Source: Nymphalis io (taxonomy: Eukaryota > Arthropoda > Insecta > Lepidoptera > Nymphalidae). From it: DNA of 64,000 nucleotides. Of the stretch, positions 38,018-50,200 are shown in pieces. The stretch covers positions 5,741,501-5,805,500 of the forward strand of contig NC_065894.1 in NCBI RefSeq assembly GCF_905147045.1, in the 5' to 3' direction. The notes under the pieces were generated by a model that was given only the letters and a program-made list of their open reading frames with translations, searched no databases and was not told the origin of the DNA. Position 1 is the stretch's first letter, and every line of letters starts with the position of its first letter. Both the position numbers and the translations under genes were made by a program.

Positions 38018-40682
38018 AGAATGTTTCATCCCTTATTAAATCGCATTCGTTTGAATTTTGATTCGTTATTAAATCTAGTTATATTTTTGATGTATTAAAA
38101 GCACATCTTTCTTGATTTGTCACGCCAGTCGTCGGAAAGGTATTATTTCGAAACGAAATCGTATGTCTACTGTGTAGAACAACAACGTAGATTAGTAGGG
38201 AGCTTGTAACTTAACAGTTACGTGCTGTATTAACAACCGGATATATCTGATATTTGCCGCAATGCGGTGTTTGCGATGTCACATCATACGTTTAATTTAT
38301 TGTTTTAATTTTTCAAGTGTTGTGAAATAATAAAAAATCACCATTACCGTAACATTCAATAGGACTGTTTAACAGTCGGTAGGTAGGTATATTTTATTTT
38401 TACTATAGATTAACTAATATTATCGCATTCGTTATTTTGTAAGTTCTATAATTTTGCTTTGATCTGTACAAAATATTTATCTAATTCTTAGATCTGATTA
38501 ATTTAATGGCGGTGCAATTGTTGGAAAGATTTGTTGTAAATATAATATCCCTACAATAGCTACCTATGTCTAGTCGCCAATAATGACGCCAAATTAAAAA
38601 TACATGCATCACATAATAATATATGTATCTGTGTATCTTTCAGTACAATTTAACTAAAGATACCTCCTGTTGAAGTTCCGTATATTTTATTTTACATAGA
38701 AATATATTCACAGATTATATCGGGATACTGATATTCCATTATACGTTGTTCGCGTAAGATTAGGTGTAAGACGCTTTAACTCAGAATAAGTGGTGATAAT
38801 ATTAACTTGTTATCGATAAATTACTTAAGTTTAGATTTATTGCGTATTCAGCTTACATTACTAATAATTATTATATAATAATATATTGCATAAACACGCA
38901 GTGTTGAATGAAGGACATCAATAAAAGTGCCTGTTTCAATTATATTCATAAAATCGATTTTGATTAGGATGCTGACGTAAAGAAAGGTAGCAATTTCATG
39001 TGCAATATTAAAAGGCAACTTATAAGAACCGTTTTAATATTAGAATGATTAATTCGAAAGTCCGATATTCTTGATTTATGTATCTAAAGCAGTACAAATA
39101 TAGCGCACAGAATAAGTCAGCAAAGATTTTAAAGAAGCCAGACTTACGGAAAAGCAGTGCCTTTTACAACCAGTGAAACTAGTCTCTCGGCTGCCAACGT
39201 ATAACGGCATTAAAGCAGCCAGTCGCGCAAGCATTTATTTTTTTATTGTTATTGTGATAAATAAAAATATCATTCGTTCAAAAATTATAATAAAGATTTA
39301 ATTTGTTTTATAGTAGTTGCAAATCGTGAGTGGAAATAAGTGATTATTTTCGGTGTAAGAACCGCGACCAAACGTCTAAAGTAAATATGACAAACCTGTG
39401 TAATATAGCAACAGCTAAATATATCGTAGTTGTCACGCTTGGAGCGCAGGTGTAGATCGTAGCTTTACAAACTATGTAGCGTGTGTGTTCGATTCTAAGA
39501 TATTATAAAAGAATCGCCGATCATTTTCCGTTTTGAATAGAAAAGTTTAACAGTTGGTGGTTTTTTTTTAATTAAAAACATTTTATGATAGTTTGTCAAC
39601 TTGATTATATTTCTGTTATAGTATGTAAATGACTACTTTCTAATAAATGGTTGTTGTATATCGATGGAATATTTAAACCGCGGCTAATTATGAACTTATA
39701 TATCCTCGTAGTAATCTTATGCCTAAGATTAACTTTGTAGGGTTTATTGAATTCGTAGTGTTTTTTTTAATTCTACTCCAATTTTCGAATAAAATAGTTA
39801 ACAAAGAGCACTTGGCATCGCTTGTTGTACATTCTATCTCTGTCGAAGTCGAAATTTAGATGATTTCTTACTTCTGCGCATACATTTTGGGAGATATATT
39901 GATCAACACTATGATTTTTCTTCGTTATAAATTCCAACATGAAGTTTATTTCCATCCTCAAGTGCCTATATCCGCGTTGAATACAAAATAAATGAGAATT
40001 AAAGTTGAAAAAAGAAATTGTATACATTTAAGATATATCTACTTTACATATAATGATATTAAGTATTTTGATATTTTGGTATTTAATAAAAATAAGAATA
40101 TGTATTTCATGGTGGTTAGAATACCTTTATAATAATAAATATTCAAGTTTTAACTGTTCATTTACTTTTATATATTTACAATTAAAAATTTTATGTATAA
40201 TAAAAATATATTTTTAAATGGTTATTAGACTTAAACAGATACTTTGTAATATTGATAAAAAATCACATTTTAATGATATTTTCTTGATCACTTTCAATGT
40301 ATTTTTAAACTACTTAAATTCAACTTCTGTAATTACAATATGTATTTTAAGATAAGTACGCCTCACATCTATGTAATGCCTTTTAATAACTCTATGAATG
40401 ATTGCAGGATGTATTACAGTTAATGGAAGTTGTTATTGTGAAATTTTATCAGATACTTATTTAAGTGTTAAACATCACTTGTACCTGCTTCTTGAATATA
40501 AATATTTTGACAATCGAAGCAAAATTACTGTGCTTATCTACTGAAAATAAATCATATATTGAACTATTTGTTTTTTTTTCTTCATAACAGCCAATAAGGT
40601 ATAATTTATTATAATAACGAATAATTTTAATACAAAAAGGAGGATTTACTACGTTTAAATAAATATATTATTTAATTATACA
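38018..40682. other. Atf3 3' flank, intergenic, no gene seen
   Basis: AT-rich sequence that may in part be Atf3 3' UTR. The 84-codon minus-strand frame at 39,773-40,027 has no recognisable motif and no splice context. Confidence 0.5.
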
Positions 40683-40800
40683 ACTCGGTGAAGTATGAGT
40701 CGAGATAGATGGTTGAAACTCGGACAATGACCACCGAGTTTTAATGCTTAATTTGTTTAAAATTGATCCCGAACTCGGCGATGAAGGAAAACATTGAGGG
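40683..40800 (+). repeat. SINE-D fragment, highly diverged
   Basis: Recognisable pieces of the SINE-D front half are ACCACCGAGTTTTAATGCTTAA and GATGAAGGAAAACATTGAGG. The tRNA-like head is scrambled and the 3' half is absent. Confidence 0.5.
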
Positions 40801-41281
40801 GGAATCTGGGGCCCAATTTTACTATATTATAATGATTACGATACGTTTCCGATTCAATTCCAATTTTAACAATTTATTCTATATCTATTCGGACCTGATC
40901 TAAATTGATATGACATATACAGTAAATTAAAATCCAAACTTGATTGGAAACTTTTATATTAATGGTATATAATGAAATAAAAGTATAAACTTGAACGATA
41001 ACGCTCCGATTCGATTGCGATAAAGTGACAATTTGATAGCAGAATTGGTCCCCTTGCATGTGTAGAATGAAATTCTTTCACCTACATTAAAGCAGCATGT
41101 TGAAATAAACTCCAAATTTGTAGGGCATTGACAGAATGTTACGTAGTAACTACTAATATTTGATTTAAAAAACTTAAACGATAATTTTCTCAAAGTTCAA
41201 AGTACACATTACAAAATCAAAGTAAAAACTTATTGGTAAGATTGCAATATTTCGAGTGAGTTGTTTGTATAAATTAATTTT

Positions 41282-41576
41282 ACTGGTGGTAGAGCTTTGT
41301 GCAAGCTCGTCTGGGTAGGTACCACCCACTCATCAGATATTCAACCGCAAAACAGCAGTACTTATTATTGTTGTGTTCCGGTTTGAAGGGTGAGTGAGCC
41401 AGTGTAATTACAGGCACAAGGGACATAAAATCTTAGTTCCCAAGGTTGGTGGCGCATTGGCTATGTAAGCGATGGTTGACATTTCTTACAATGCCAATGT
41501 CTAAGGGCGTTTGGTGACCACTAACCATCAGGTGGCCCATATGCTCGTCCGTCTTCCTATTTTATATAAAAAAAAA
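41282..41576 (+). mobile_element. SINE-C, full-length copy
   Basis: Almost identical to the copy at 22,959-23,257 from ACTGGTGGTAGAGC through CATCAGGTGGCCCATATGC to a short A-rich tail. The close match implies that both inserted recently from similar source elements. Confidence 0.88.
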
Positions 41577-42219
41577 TATATTTTTGGCTTTCATTATTAT
41601 TAACGTTGTTCAGCGAGAAGTTAGGCAACGCTGTCTCCTTCCTTCGAATGTCAAATTAATGCTAACAGAAAGAGATAAATCAGTGTTTAACTAAACAACC
41701 GTATAATTTTTATTTTAGGTATAAATTAAATTCAAATAGATGCAATAAAGGTATTTATTTAATATCACAACATACACGTTTAGTTACAGATATTGTATCT
41801 ACAATATTTTACACGGGCTTTACATTTTCGAATAAAAATATTCTGTTCAATATTTAACTAGTTGCAATGTAAAATTATTTCAACATTAGAAAAATAAAAT
41901 GGCCGAATCACGATAAATTACCGCCTCTGAGCAATGTTTCTGATATAACTTCCGATCAAATTTTCCTACCTGAAAATTAATACAAATAATTAGACGGAGG
42001 TATATATATAAAACATATTCATAAATAATACTATACAACAGAATTTGTACAAATTGTAAGCAAAACTCAACAAACAAATCATACCAGATCAGACGATACC
42101 TAGTCTAATGAATAAAAGGCTCCGAGAAAATGGGTTTAAAAGGAGTCGAGCCAATAACATGTTAGGGTTTAGCAGTAAAATTTTTAGTCAAAGCCCAGAG
42201 TTTGGAAGTTTACAGTATT

Positions 42220-42395
42220 TACGTTTCCATGCCCCGGAAAGCCGTTGCATCTTCGTCCGAGTTTCCAGTTGTGTTCCATCGGATTATGAGAGTGAAAAAC
42301 TGTAGGGCACTTGTGTTTGCGCAAACACTCGTGGAATATAGTGTTTCCAACACAGTTGACTAATTTCCCATAAGTCGCCGTGGTTAAAATCGATC
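42220..42395 (+). repeat. SINE-A fragment, diverged
   Basis: It matches the 3' half of SINE-A: CCGGAAAGC, the GGATTATGAGAGT stretch, CACTTGTGTTTGCGCAAACA and the closing CGCCGTGG. The tRNA-like head is not recognisable. It lies 230 bp upstream of a full copy of the same family. Confidence 0.65.
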
Positions 42396-42622
42396 AGAAG
42401 GATATCATGTCTAAAGTCAAAAAAAATCTCCTTCCCAAATACCAACCATGGAATTATATTCTATCGTCTTCTTAATAAGGTTATATAAACACAGCAAAAA
42501 CCATTCGCATCGTCGAGCAGTCGGCCATTGTTATGGCTTGGAGTAAACATTAACAGATGCGAATGTCTATAGGAATGTTCGAGAAGTTAATCGCATAACG
42601 AACACACATGTATATATGCGAC

Positions 42623-42939
42623 TACCGCGTTAGTCTAGTGGCTAGATGTAAAACCGCAGGCCCGGAGGTCCTGGGTTCAAATCCCAGGTCGGGCCAATAA
42701 AAATTTATTGAATTTTTCTGGTTAAATACTCAATAGTAGCCCGGAGTCTGGAATTCGGAAGCGTGTACACTCCCGTGCCTCGGAAAGCACGTAAGGCTGT
42801 TGGTCATGCACCTGAACTCTTTCCGGTCGTGTCGATGAGAGTTAGGGAATAGAGAGTACACTAGTGCACTATAATATGTGCTGTTGGCTAATCTCTCTTG
42901 AGATAGGCCGCCGTGGCCGAAATCGCTCTGGAGAACTAT
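42623..42939 (+). mobile_element. SINE-A, full length with 12-bp target duplication
   Basis: The copy is bracketed by TATATATGCGAC at 42,611-42,622 and again at 42,940-42,951, a perfect 12-base target-site duplication that fixes both ends. The head has a tRNA-like box A (TAGTCTAGTGG) and box B (GGGTTCAAATCCC), followed by AATAAAA, the GCCCGGAGTCTGGAA block, the CCTCGGAAAGCACGTAAGGC block and a CTTGAGATAGGCCGCCGTGG end. It defines the family for the worn copies nearby. Confidence 0.93.
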
Positions 42940-42951
42940 TATATATGCGAC

Positions 42952-44248
42952 AAGAATTTCTCTTAAGTAAAAATTACTTACTTGAGAGAGTTTATACTCT
43001 TAAGTAAATGACATCGTCGTCATGACTAACTGCTTATATACATTTATTTATAGTTGGAATCCAAAACTTTCGTCAAAGGATGGTTCAACATTTTTGCTTA
43101 CATTTTGTACAACTCTTGAAATAAATCTAAAAATACATATTTATATGTTAGCGTCGAATATTCGGAAGCGATGTATATAATAAATAAATTATTAAATATA
43201 TGTTGAATAATGTTATTTTTAACCTATAAGCGTTTAAGCTATAAATTTCGAATGAGTCACGTATTATTTAAATTTAATTAACTTCATGACATTAAGATGA
43301 ATCATGCTTTTGCTTATAGCGTAATCCAAATGAGGACTAAAGATAAATAAACAACTTTGACCTTGGCTTGACATGACATCATCGGTCGAAATCTAAGATT
43401 CGTGAAAAAATTGCGTTTTAAATTTCGGCGGTAGCTTTAAAATTTTGTAAGTAGAATTAAAGCGGATGTAAGTAGTTAAGTGAAATAAATAGGTTTGTTT
43501 TATAAATAAACATAAATTAATCAAGTATGTAAGTTTGTAGTGCATTATACAGCAGAGCTATTAGCAAATCGCATGGAATGTGTAAATCTAAGGTTTGCTT
43601 GTATTTACTCGTTCTGTCATTGGAATACAATTTATGTACATTTAGATGATAGTAAGTTGAAATAAAAATTTAAACTAGAAAAGTGCATGATTGATTTTCA
43701 TAATAATAAAAAAAAAAATTAGAAGATCACAGAAAAAATTGTGTTTTTTAATAGCTTCACAGAAAAATTAGCAAAATATATTTTTTATATTACACATGCA
43801 GAAACGCTGCGAGCGTTTATTGTAAAATAAAATATTATTATACAGAAAAACAAAACAAGCTTCGTTGTTAGTAAAATATATAAATAAAAATAGCAATGAT
43901 GTTAGAGCAGATTAAGAAATAATTGTTAGACAAAAATGGTTTTCAAAGCCTTTGTTAGCGATGTCATTTATTAAAATGGTTGTTAAGCTGTTACATATAT
44001 TCGTTAGGTACAAAATGAGTCATACGTGTCGAAGCCCGAGTTAGTATCTCGCATCTCCGAAACACTTCAAACGCTGGTGACAAAAGAGAAATGTTTACTT
44101 TACAGTACAACAAATTATTGTTTTCTATTACAATTAAAGTTCAATATTGTATTTAATACTTATATGCGATAAAGCTTTTAATTTTTAAGAATGAAAGTAT
44201 AAATTAAATGATAGATGAACGTTAAGATTGAATGTTGTCAGAGTTGGC
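42952..44248. other. Intergenic between SINE-A and the Tip60 stop
   Basis: AT-rich. A minus-strand AATAAA at 43,967-43,972 is a possible Tip60 polyadenylation signal, about 280 bases after the stop. No coding exon is seen. Confidence 0.45.
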
Positions 44249-47200
44249 TTACCATTTGGCTCGTTTGGACCAATCCTTTGGCGTCCAATGCAAACATTTG
44301 GGATCGATTCGTAATAATTTCTTCTCCATTGCCTTTTCATGTTGTTGTATCGTTTCCTTAAAAACGTAGGAAATAATATCAGATTGTTATACGAATTCAT
44401 TTACCAGTGCCTACCTGTTTGGAAGACCGTCAGTATACATGGGTATATGTACACTCATCACAAATTCTACTGCCAAACAACAATATATTGTTGTGTTTCA
44501 GTTAGAAAGGTGTGAGCCAGTGTAAGTACAGACAGGAGGGACATAACATCTTAATTCATTCATTCATTGGTAATATTTCTAAATAAGGAATGGTTAATAT
44601 TTCTAACAGCACTAACGTCTATGGGCGGCGGTGACTACTTCCCAACGGGTCACCACCTATATTATTAAAAAAAACAACTTTTACCAACCACATTATTCAT
44701 TATGGATGATGATTATATGATTTAACAAATTTTTAGATCTAAATTCGCTTTACAATCTGTTAAATACTTGGTACAAAATGAATGTTGTAGGTAACAAGAT
44801 CGTTTTACCTTTACTAACTAACTATATATACTAATTATATAGTTACAATATAATAATTATAATATATTCATTTAACATATTGTTAGTACCATGCTATAAT
44901 TTGTGTGTGTGTCCAATTAAGTTCAATATTAATTTTTTTAAATAAAAATTAACAAATCTCATCACAAAAGTGTTGCCAGTGCCTTTCGATGTATTATTTC
45001 CATTATTTTGTTTCAGTTTCGAAGTTTAATGTGTTTATGTGTGCGTGTGAATGTGATTTTTGTTTTCAGATAGAATTACAATCGAAAAAAAGAATCTATT
45101 AATCTGGAGACTTTATTCTGTTGCAAAAAATGCATTATGTAACATCTGTCTAGCTTATATTTTGATAAAGGTTTATTACCTTACTCTATGTATACGTCAC
45201 GCTACGACCCCCGGGGGTGGAGCAGTAACATTTAACGCAGGCGATAAATGTTACTGCTCCACCCCCAGCCCAGTGGTAAGAACGCGTGAATCTTAACCGA
45301 TGATCGTGGGTTCAAACTCGGGCAAGCACCACTGAATTTTCATGTGCTTAATTTATGATTATGATTCATCTCGTGCTCGTGCAAACATCGTGAGGAAACC
45401 TGCATGTTTTTAATTTCACTAAAATTCTGCTACATGTATATTCTACCAATCCACACTGGAGCAGCGTGGTGGAATAAGCTCGAAAACCTCTCCTCAAAAA
45501 AAAGGGAGAGTAGGCCTTCAGCTCCGCAGTGGGACATTCACAGGCTGTTACGGATACCTCGCGGAGCAGCCAGTACATAAAATTGAACACAACACTCACC
45601 TGATTCACAGAGACGATGTATTGCCCTTTATAGTAATTTATTAGGTTTAAATTCTGCAGAGTACTGATGACGTCCTCTTTCTTAATACTTGTAAGCTCGC
45701 AGATTTCACTGCAAAAGTCATAGTAATATTTTTTTTTTAATATAATTTAAATGTTTAAGGAAAGTCTGATAACTATTATACGTCAATTGAATATTAAATT
45801 TCAAGTATGATGTAGTTTCGAGAGATAGAACACGTGGAACTTAAACGGAAGCAATGCTTAAAACGTGCTAAATATATGAATAAAATTTCGTAATGAAGTA
45901 TGAAGAAATTATGATAAATACTTCTCAACCAACCCGCAGTGGATTAGCATACCAGAGTTCAACTCTTTAATATCATTAGAGTTTTTTTACTTAATTTACA
46001 TTCAAATTAAACATTGTTTAACTCCTAAGCCCCATTCATCTAATTTAAGTTAACTTTCTACCTTCTATAATTTTATTTAAAACGAAAGTAAACATCTCAT
46101 CTAGACATGAATAAAAAAAAATTAATATAAAAAAATGAATCATATTCTTTTTTACACCAAAACAACCAATCGAATTTCGACATGTCAATAGTACTTACTT
46201 AATAGTGATAATTGGTTTCTCGTTGTCACCAACTGGTTTGATATTAATTAATATTTCTAAAATAGTTTGAGCCCAGTAACTTCTGTACGAGAGTAGACCG
46301 AGATCAGACAAAGGTTTCTCTGGGGACCCAGTCTTGCCTTCGAATTTTGATAATTCATAACCTGTAATTTAATACATAATTAAGTTAAAAATTGTGAAAC
46401 GACAGAATCTGTTTGAGTCTACTATTATAGTCTATTTACAAAAGCGCTTTGAGTCTACATTCATCATTCGCACTGCGAAACTTTGGAATGCTTTGCCTGA
46501 GTCCGTATTTCCCGATAGGTACAATGTTGTCTTCAAATCCAGAGTAAACAGGTTTCTTATAGGCAAGCGTGCTACATCTTAGACCGTGTCGATGCTTAAC
46601 ATCAGGCAAGTCAACGGTCAAACGCTGGCCTATTAATAGTAAAAAAAAAATCTGTAACAAAACTAAACTAACTATTTTAAGAGAACTAAAAATATTGCGT
46701 TCTCTTTCTCTTTTTCTTTCTTTCTGGGACCTTTCCATTCTTTTATAAGGCCGCAGACCCGGAGGTCCTGGGTTCAATTCCCAGGTCGTGCCAATAAAAG
46801 TTATTGCGTTTTTCTGACAGAAAATTCTCAGTAGCAGCCCGGAGTCTGGAAGTGTTTTCACTCCCGTGCCTCGGAAAGCACGTTAAACCGTAGATCCTGC
46901 GCCTGAACTTTTTCCGGTCGTGTCGGATTGCCGTCCCATAGGATTATGAGAGTTAGGGAATAGAGAGTGCACTTGTGTTTGCGCACATACTTGTGCACTA
47001 TAATATCTCCTGCGTAGTTGGTTAATCTCTCTTGAGATTGGCCGCCGTGGCCGAAATCGGTCTGGAGGACATTATTATTATCTTTTTGGGATTAAAAAGG
47101 ATAACAAGCTATGGTTCTCTCAAATAAATTTGACATTGTTTAATATTAAGCAACAGCGATTTCAAATTTTTGAGCGTATTATGTTGTACGACAGAGACAC

Positions 47201-50200
47201 ATGCTACATTTATAGCAATAATGTTATATTTATATAGGTGTTAAAGTTTATATAATAATAATGTCCTCCAGACCGATTTCGGCTACGGCGAATAATCTCT
47301 CTTGAGATTAGCCAACTACGCAGGAGATATTATAGTGCACAAGTGTGTGCGCAAACACAGTTGCACTCTCTATTCCCTAACTCACATAATCCGATGGGAC
47401 GGCAATCCGACACGACAGGAAAGAGTTAAGGCGCAGGACCAACGGCTTTACGTGCGTTCCGAGGCACGGGAGTGTACACACTTCCATTTTCCAGACTCCG
47501 GGCTACTACTAAGAATTTTCTGACAGAAAAACCCAATAACTTTATAGACCCGACCTGGGAATTGAACCCAGGACCTCTGGGTCTGCGGCCGACCACATCA
47601 AGCCACTAGACCAATGAGGCAATTAATATATGGTATAGCTTGAGGATTAAGTGTGTGTATGTATGTGTGTGTGTGGGGGGGGGGGGTGACTGTATGTACT
47701 TACTAAATTCTATAAGTAATGTTCCATATCCTTTTCTTTGATATGGAGGCAAAGTTAATATACAAGCTACATTGTAGTCTTCTGTGCTCTCTTTCTCTTT
47801 TGAAAAATAGCCAACTATGTGAAAACCTGAAATTGTAAAAAAAAAATGATTTACCATATTGTCTTATTAAAACAGGACACGTTACAATAAAAAATACCGG
47901 TCTAACCTATATACCGAATAAGTTTCAAATATACATACATATGTTTTACATAAGCTAATTTCAATAAATTTGTGTATAATTTTTTTTTTTTTATTACACA
48001 AAGCTTCAATAGCGCAACGTTTTACGGGCCGTATAGCGTCCCCACTCTTAACACAAGCTTAATTAGGGAGTAAATAGGAATATTAATATTTCCTTAAAAT
48101 AAGGGATAATGCTTATATATAAATTATATTTTTTTATTTACGATTTTAAATTATATAATTTAAAATGAGTTACATTAGTAGTATGTAAAATATTTTCATA
48201 TGAATTACTTAAAAGTAAAGTAAAGTTAGTAACTGTGAATGTCCCACAGCTGGGTTAAGGTCTCCTATCCCTTTTTGAGGAGAAGGTATGGAGTTTATTC
48301 CACCACGCTGCTCCAATGCAGGTTGGTGGAATACACATGTGGCAGAATTTCAGCGAAATTAGACACATGCAGGTTTCCTCACGATGTTTTCCTTCACCGT
48401 AAAGCACGAGATTAATTATAATCACAAATTAAGCACATGAAAATTCAGTGGTGCATGCCCGGGTTTGAACCCACGATCATCGGTTAAGATTCACGCGTTC
48501 TTACCACTGGGCCATCTCGGCTTTTTTTTATGAATTACTTAAGAATAATTTTTAAGTTTTTACGAAGTGACGGATAAAGAGTTGTTAGAAGAACACACTT
48601 GAATAGAACATGGATCGATTTTGATTTTATTTCGACTAATGCGTAAGAAATATCACTTCTATGGACACGACGTATCATTTATAAATCTAGTTAAGCGCCG
48701 CGAAATATATATGTTTTATATTTACCTCTTGAATCGAATTCCGTCATAACGTAAAATAAAAATGGATCAGTGTCATAATACAATGTCTTGTGGTCTAAGA
48801 ACAGCTTTGCGAGTAAACATAGATTTTGAGCGTAGCATTTGTTCTTCCTGCCGTCTATCTCGAAGAATGATATACTGCCTTTGCGATATATCTCGTTACC
48901 CGGCGGATGTTTGAGTTTGCATTTTATCTAAAAAAAAAAAATATATCACAACAGAAAAAAAATTGAAAAAAAATTAATCATAAAAAATATACTTACAAGA
49001 TGTCTTTCTAAACACTTTTTACTTTTTCTGTATTTGAGACAGAATTCACAAATGTATATACATGGTAAGTTAACCATTTCCTGAAAATAAAAAACCAATG
49101 AAAATTTTAGTATTATTCGCTCTAACAGGTCGATAGGAATCATGTATACCCCCTGAATAGATGTTACAATTGTAAAATGACTGACTGACAGACACCACCA
49201 CCACCAACCTCTTGGTGTATTTGGATGAAATGTTATATAGAAATTTGTTATTGAACGTTAGTGCTCAACTAAGAGAGAATTTTTCAACATTGAATGAGGG
49301 AAAGTTGAATGGCAGTTCGTCAAGCCATAAAGTTTAAATGCAATTTGATTAATTATAATAATATCCTGGGACATTTTTTACACACGGCTATCTGATCCCA
49401 AATTAAGCTTGTACAGAGCTTGTACTATGGAAAATAGGCAACTGATATACTACATATACTATTTTTGTTTTGTAAATACATACTTATATAGATAATTACA
49501 CCCAGACTCAGGACAAACAGACATGTTCATGCACACAAATGTCTGTCCTGGGTGGGAATCGAACCCACAACCTTCGGCGTGAAAGGCAAGTATCTATCAA
49601 CCATGCCAACCGGCTCGTCGGCTCGTTTGATTGTGTTTAGTGTTCTAACTTATTTGACGATTTATTTGTATACAAGTTCGCTTTTTTTCAACGTTTCCGA
49701 TGGGATACCCAACGAGTACTCGGCTAGTAATTTTATAAAAAAATAAAGATTAGAAAATACGATGAAAAATCTCACGGATATGTAAGAACGGGTACATAAT
49801 CTAAAAGCCCGATTGGCGACTCGACGCGTGGAGGGGGGCGGGGGCTCACCTGCGGGTAGGGCGCGAAGTACCAGGGTCGGATCCGGTGTCTGCCGAGCTC
49901 GATCATCTCGATGTTCTTCATGCGCGTGACGAGGTCGTCGTGTCCGTGCGCCACGAGGCTGCCGGACGTGCGCGGGCGCGCCGTGGGCGTCGCCGCGCCG
50001 CTCGCCGCGCCCTCGCCCTCCGCCGCCTCCGCCGCGTCCGCCGGCGGGCACTGACGATATTTCTTTATTAATACTGCTAGTGTACGCCTTTCGAGATGCC
50101 CATTGATGTAAAGAAATAAAAACAAAACAGAAACGGCCCGGCTCAAGCAAAAACATTCTCGCCGACTATGTTTGCTGTGGGCGGTCCAGCGGTAAATACT

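Noticed and set aside
42640..42700. tRNA gene (GGGTTCAAATCCC arm)
   Set aside because: The same tRNA-like head recurs at 46,749 and 47,560 joined to the same body and is flanked here by a target-site duplication, so it is SINE-A.
45213..45266. microRNA precursor
   Set aside because: The stem is only 21 bp with no lower-stem extension, shorter than a usual primary microRNA hairpin, and it abuts a SINE. It is kept as a structural oddity only.
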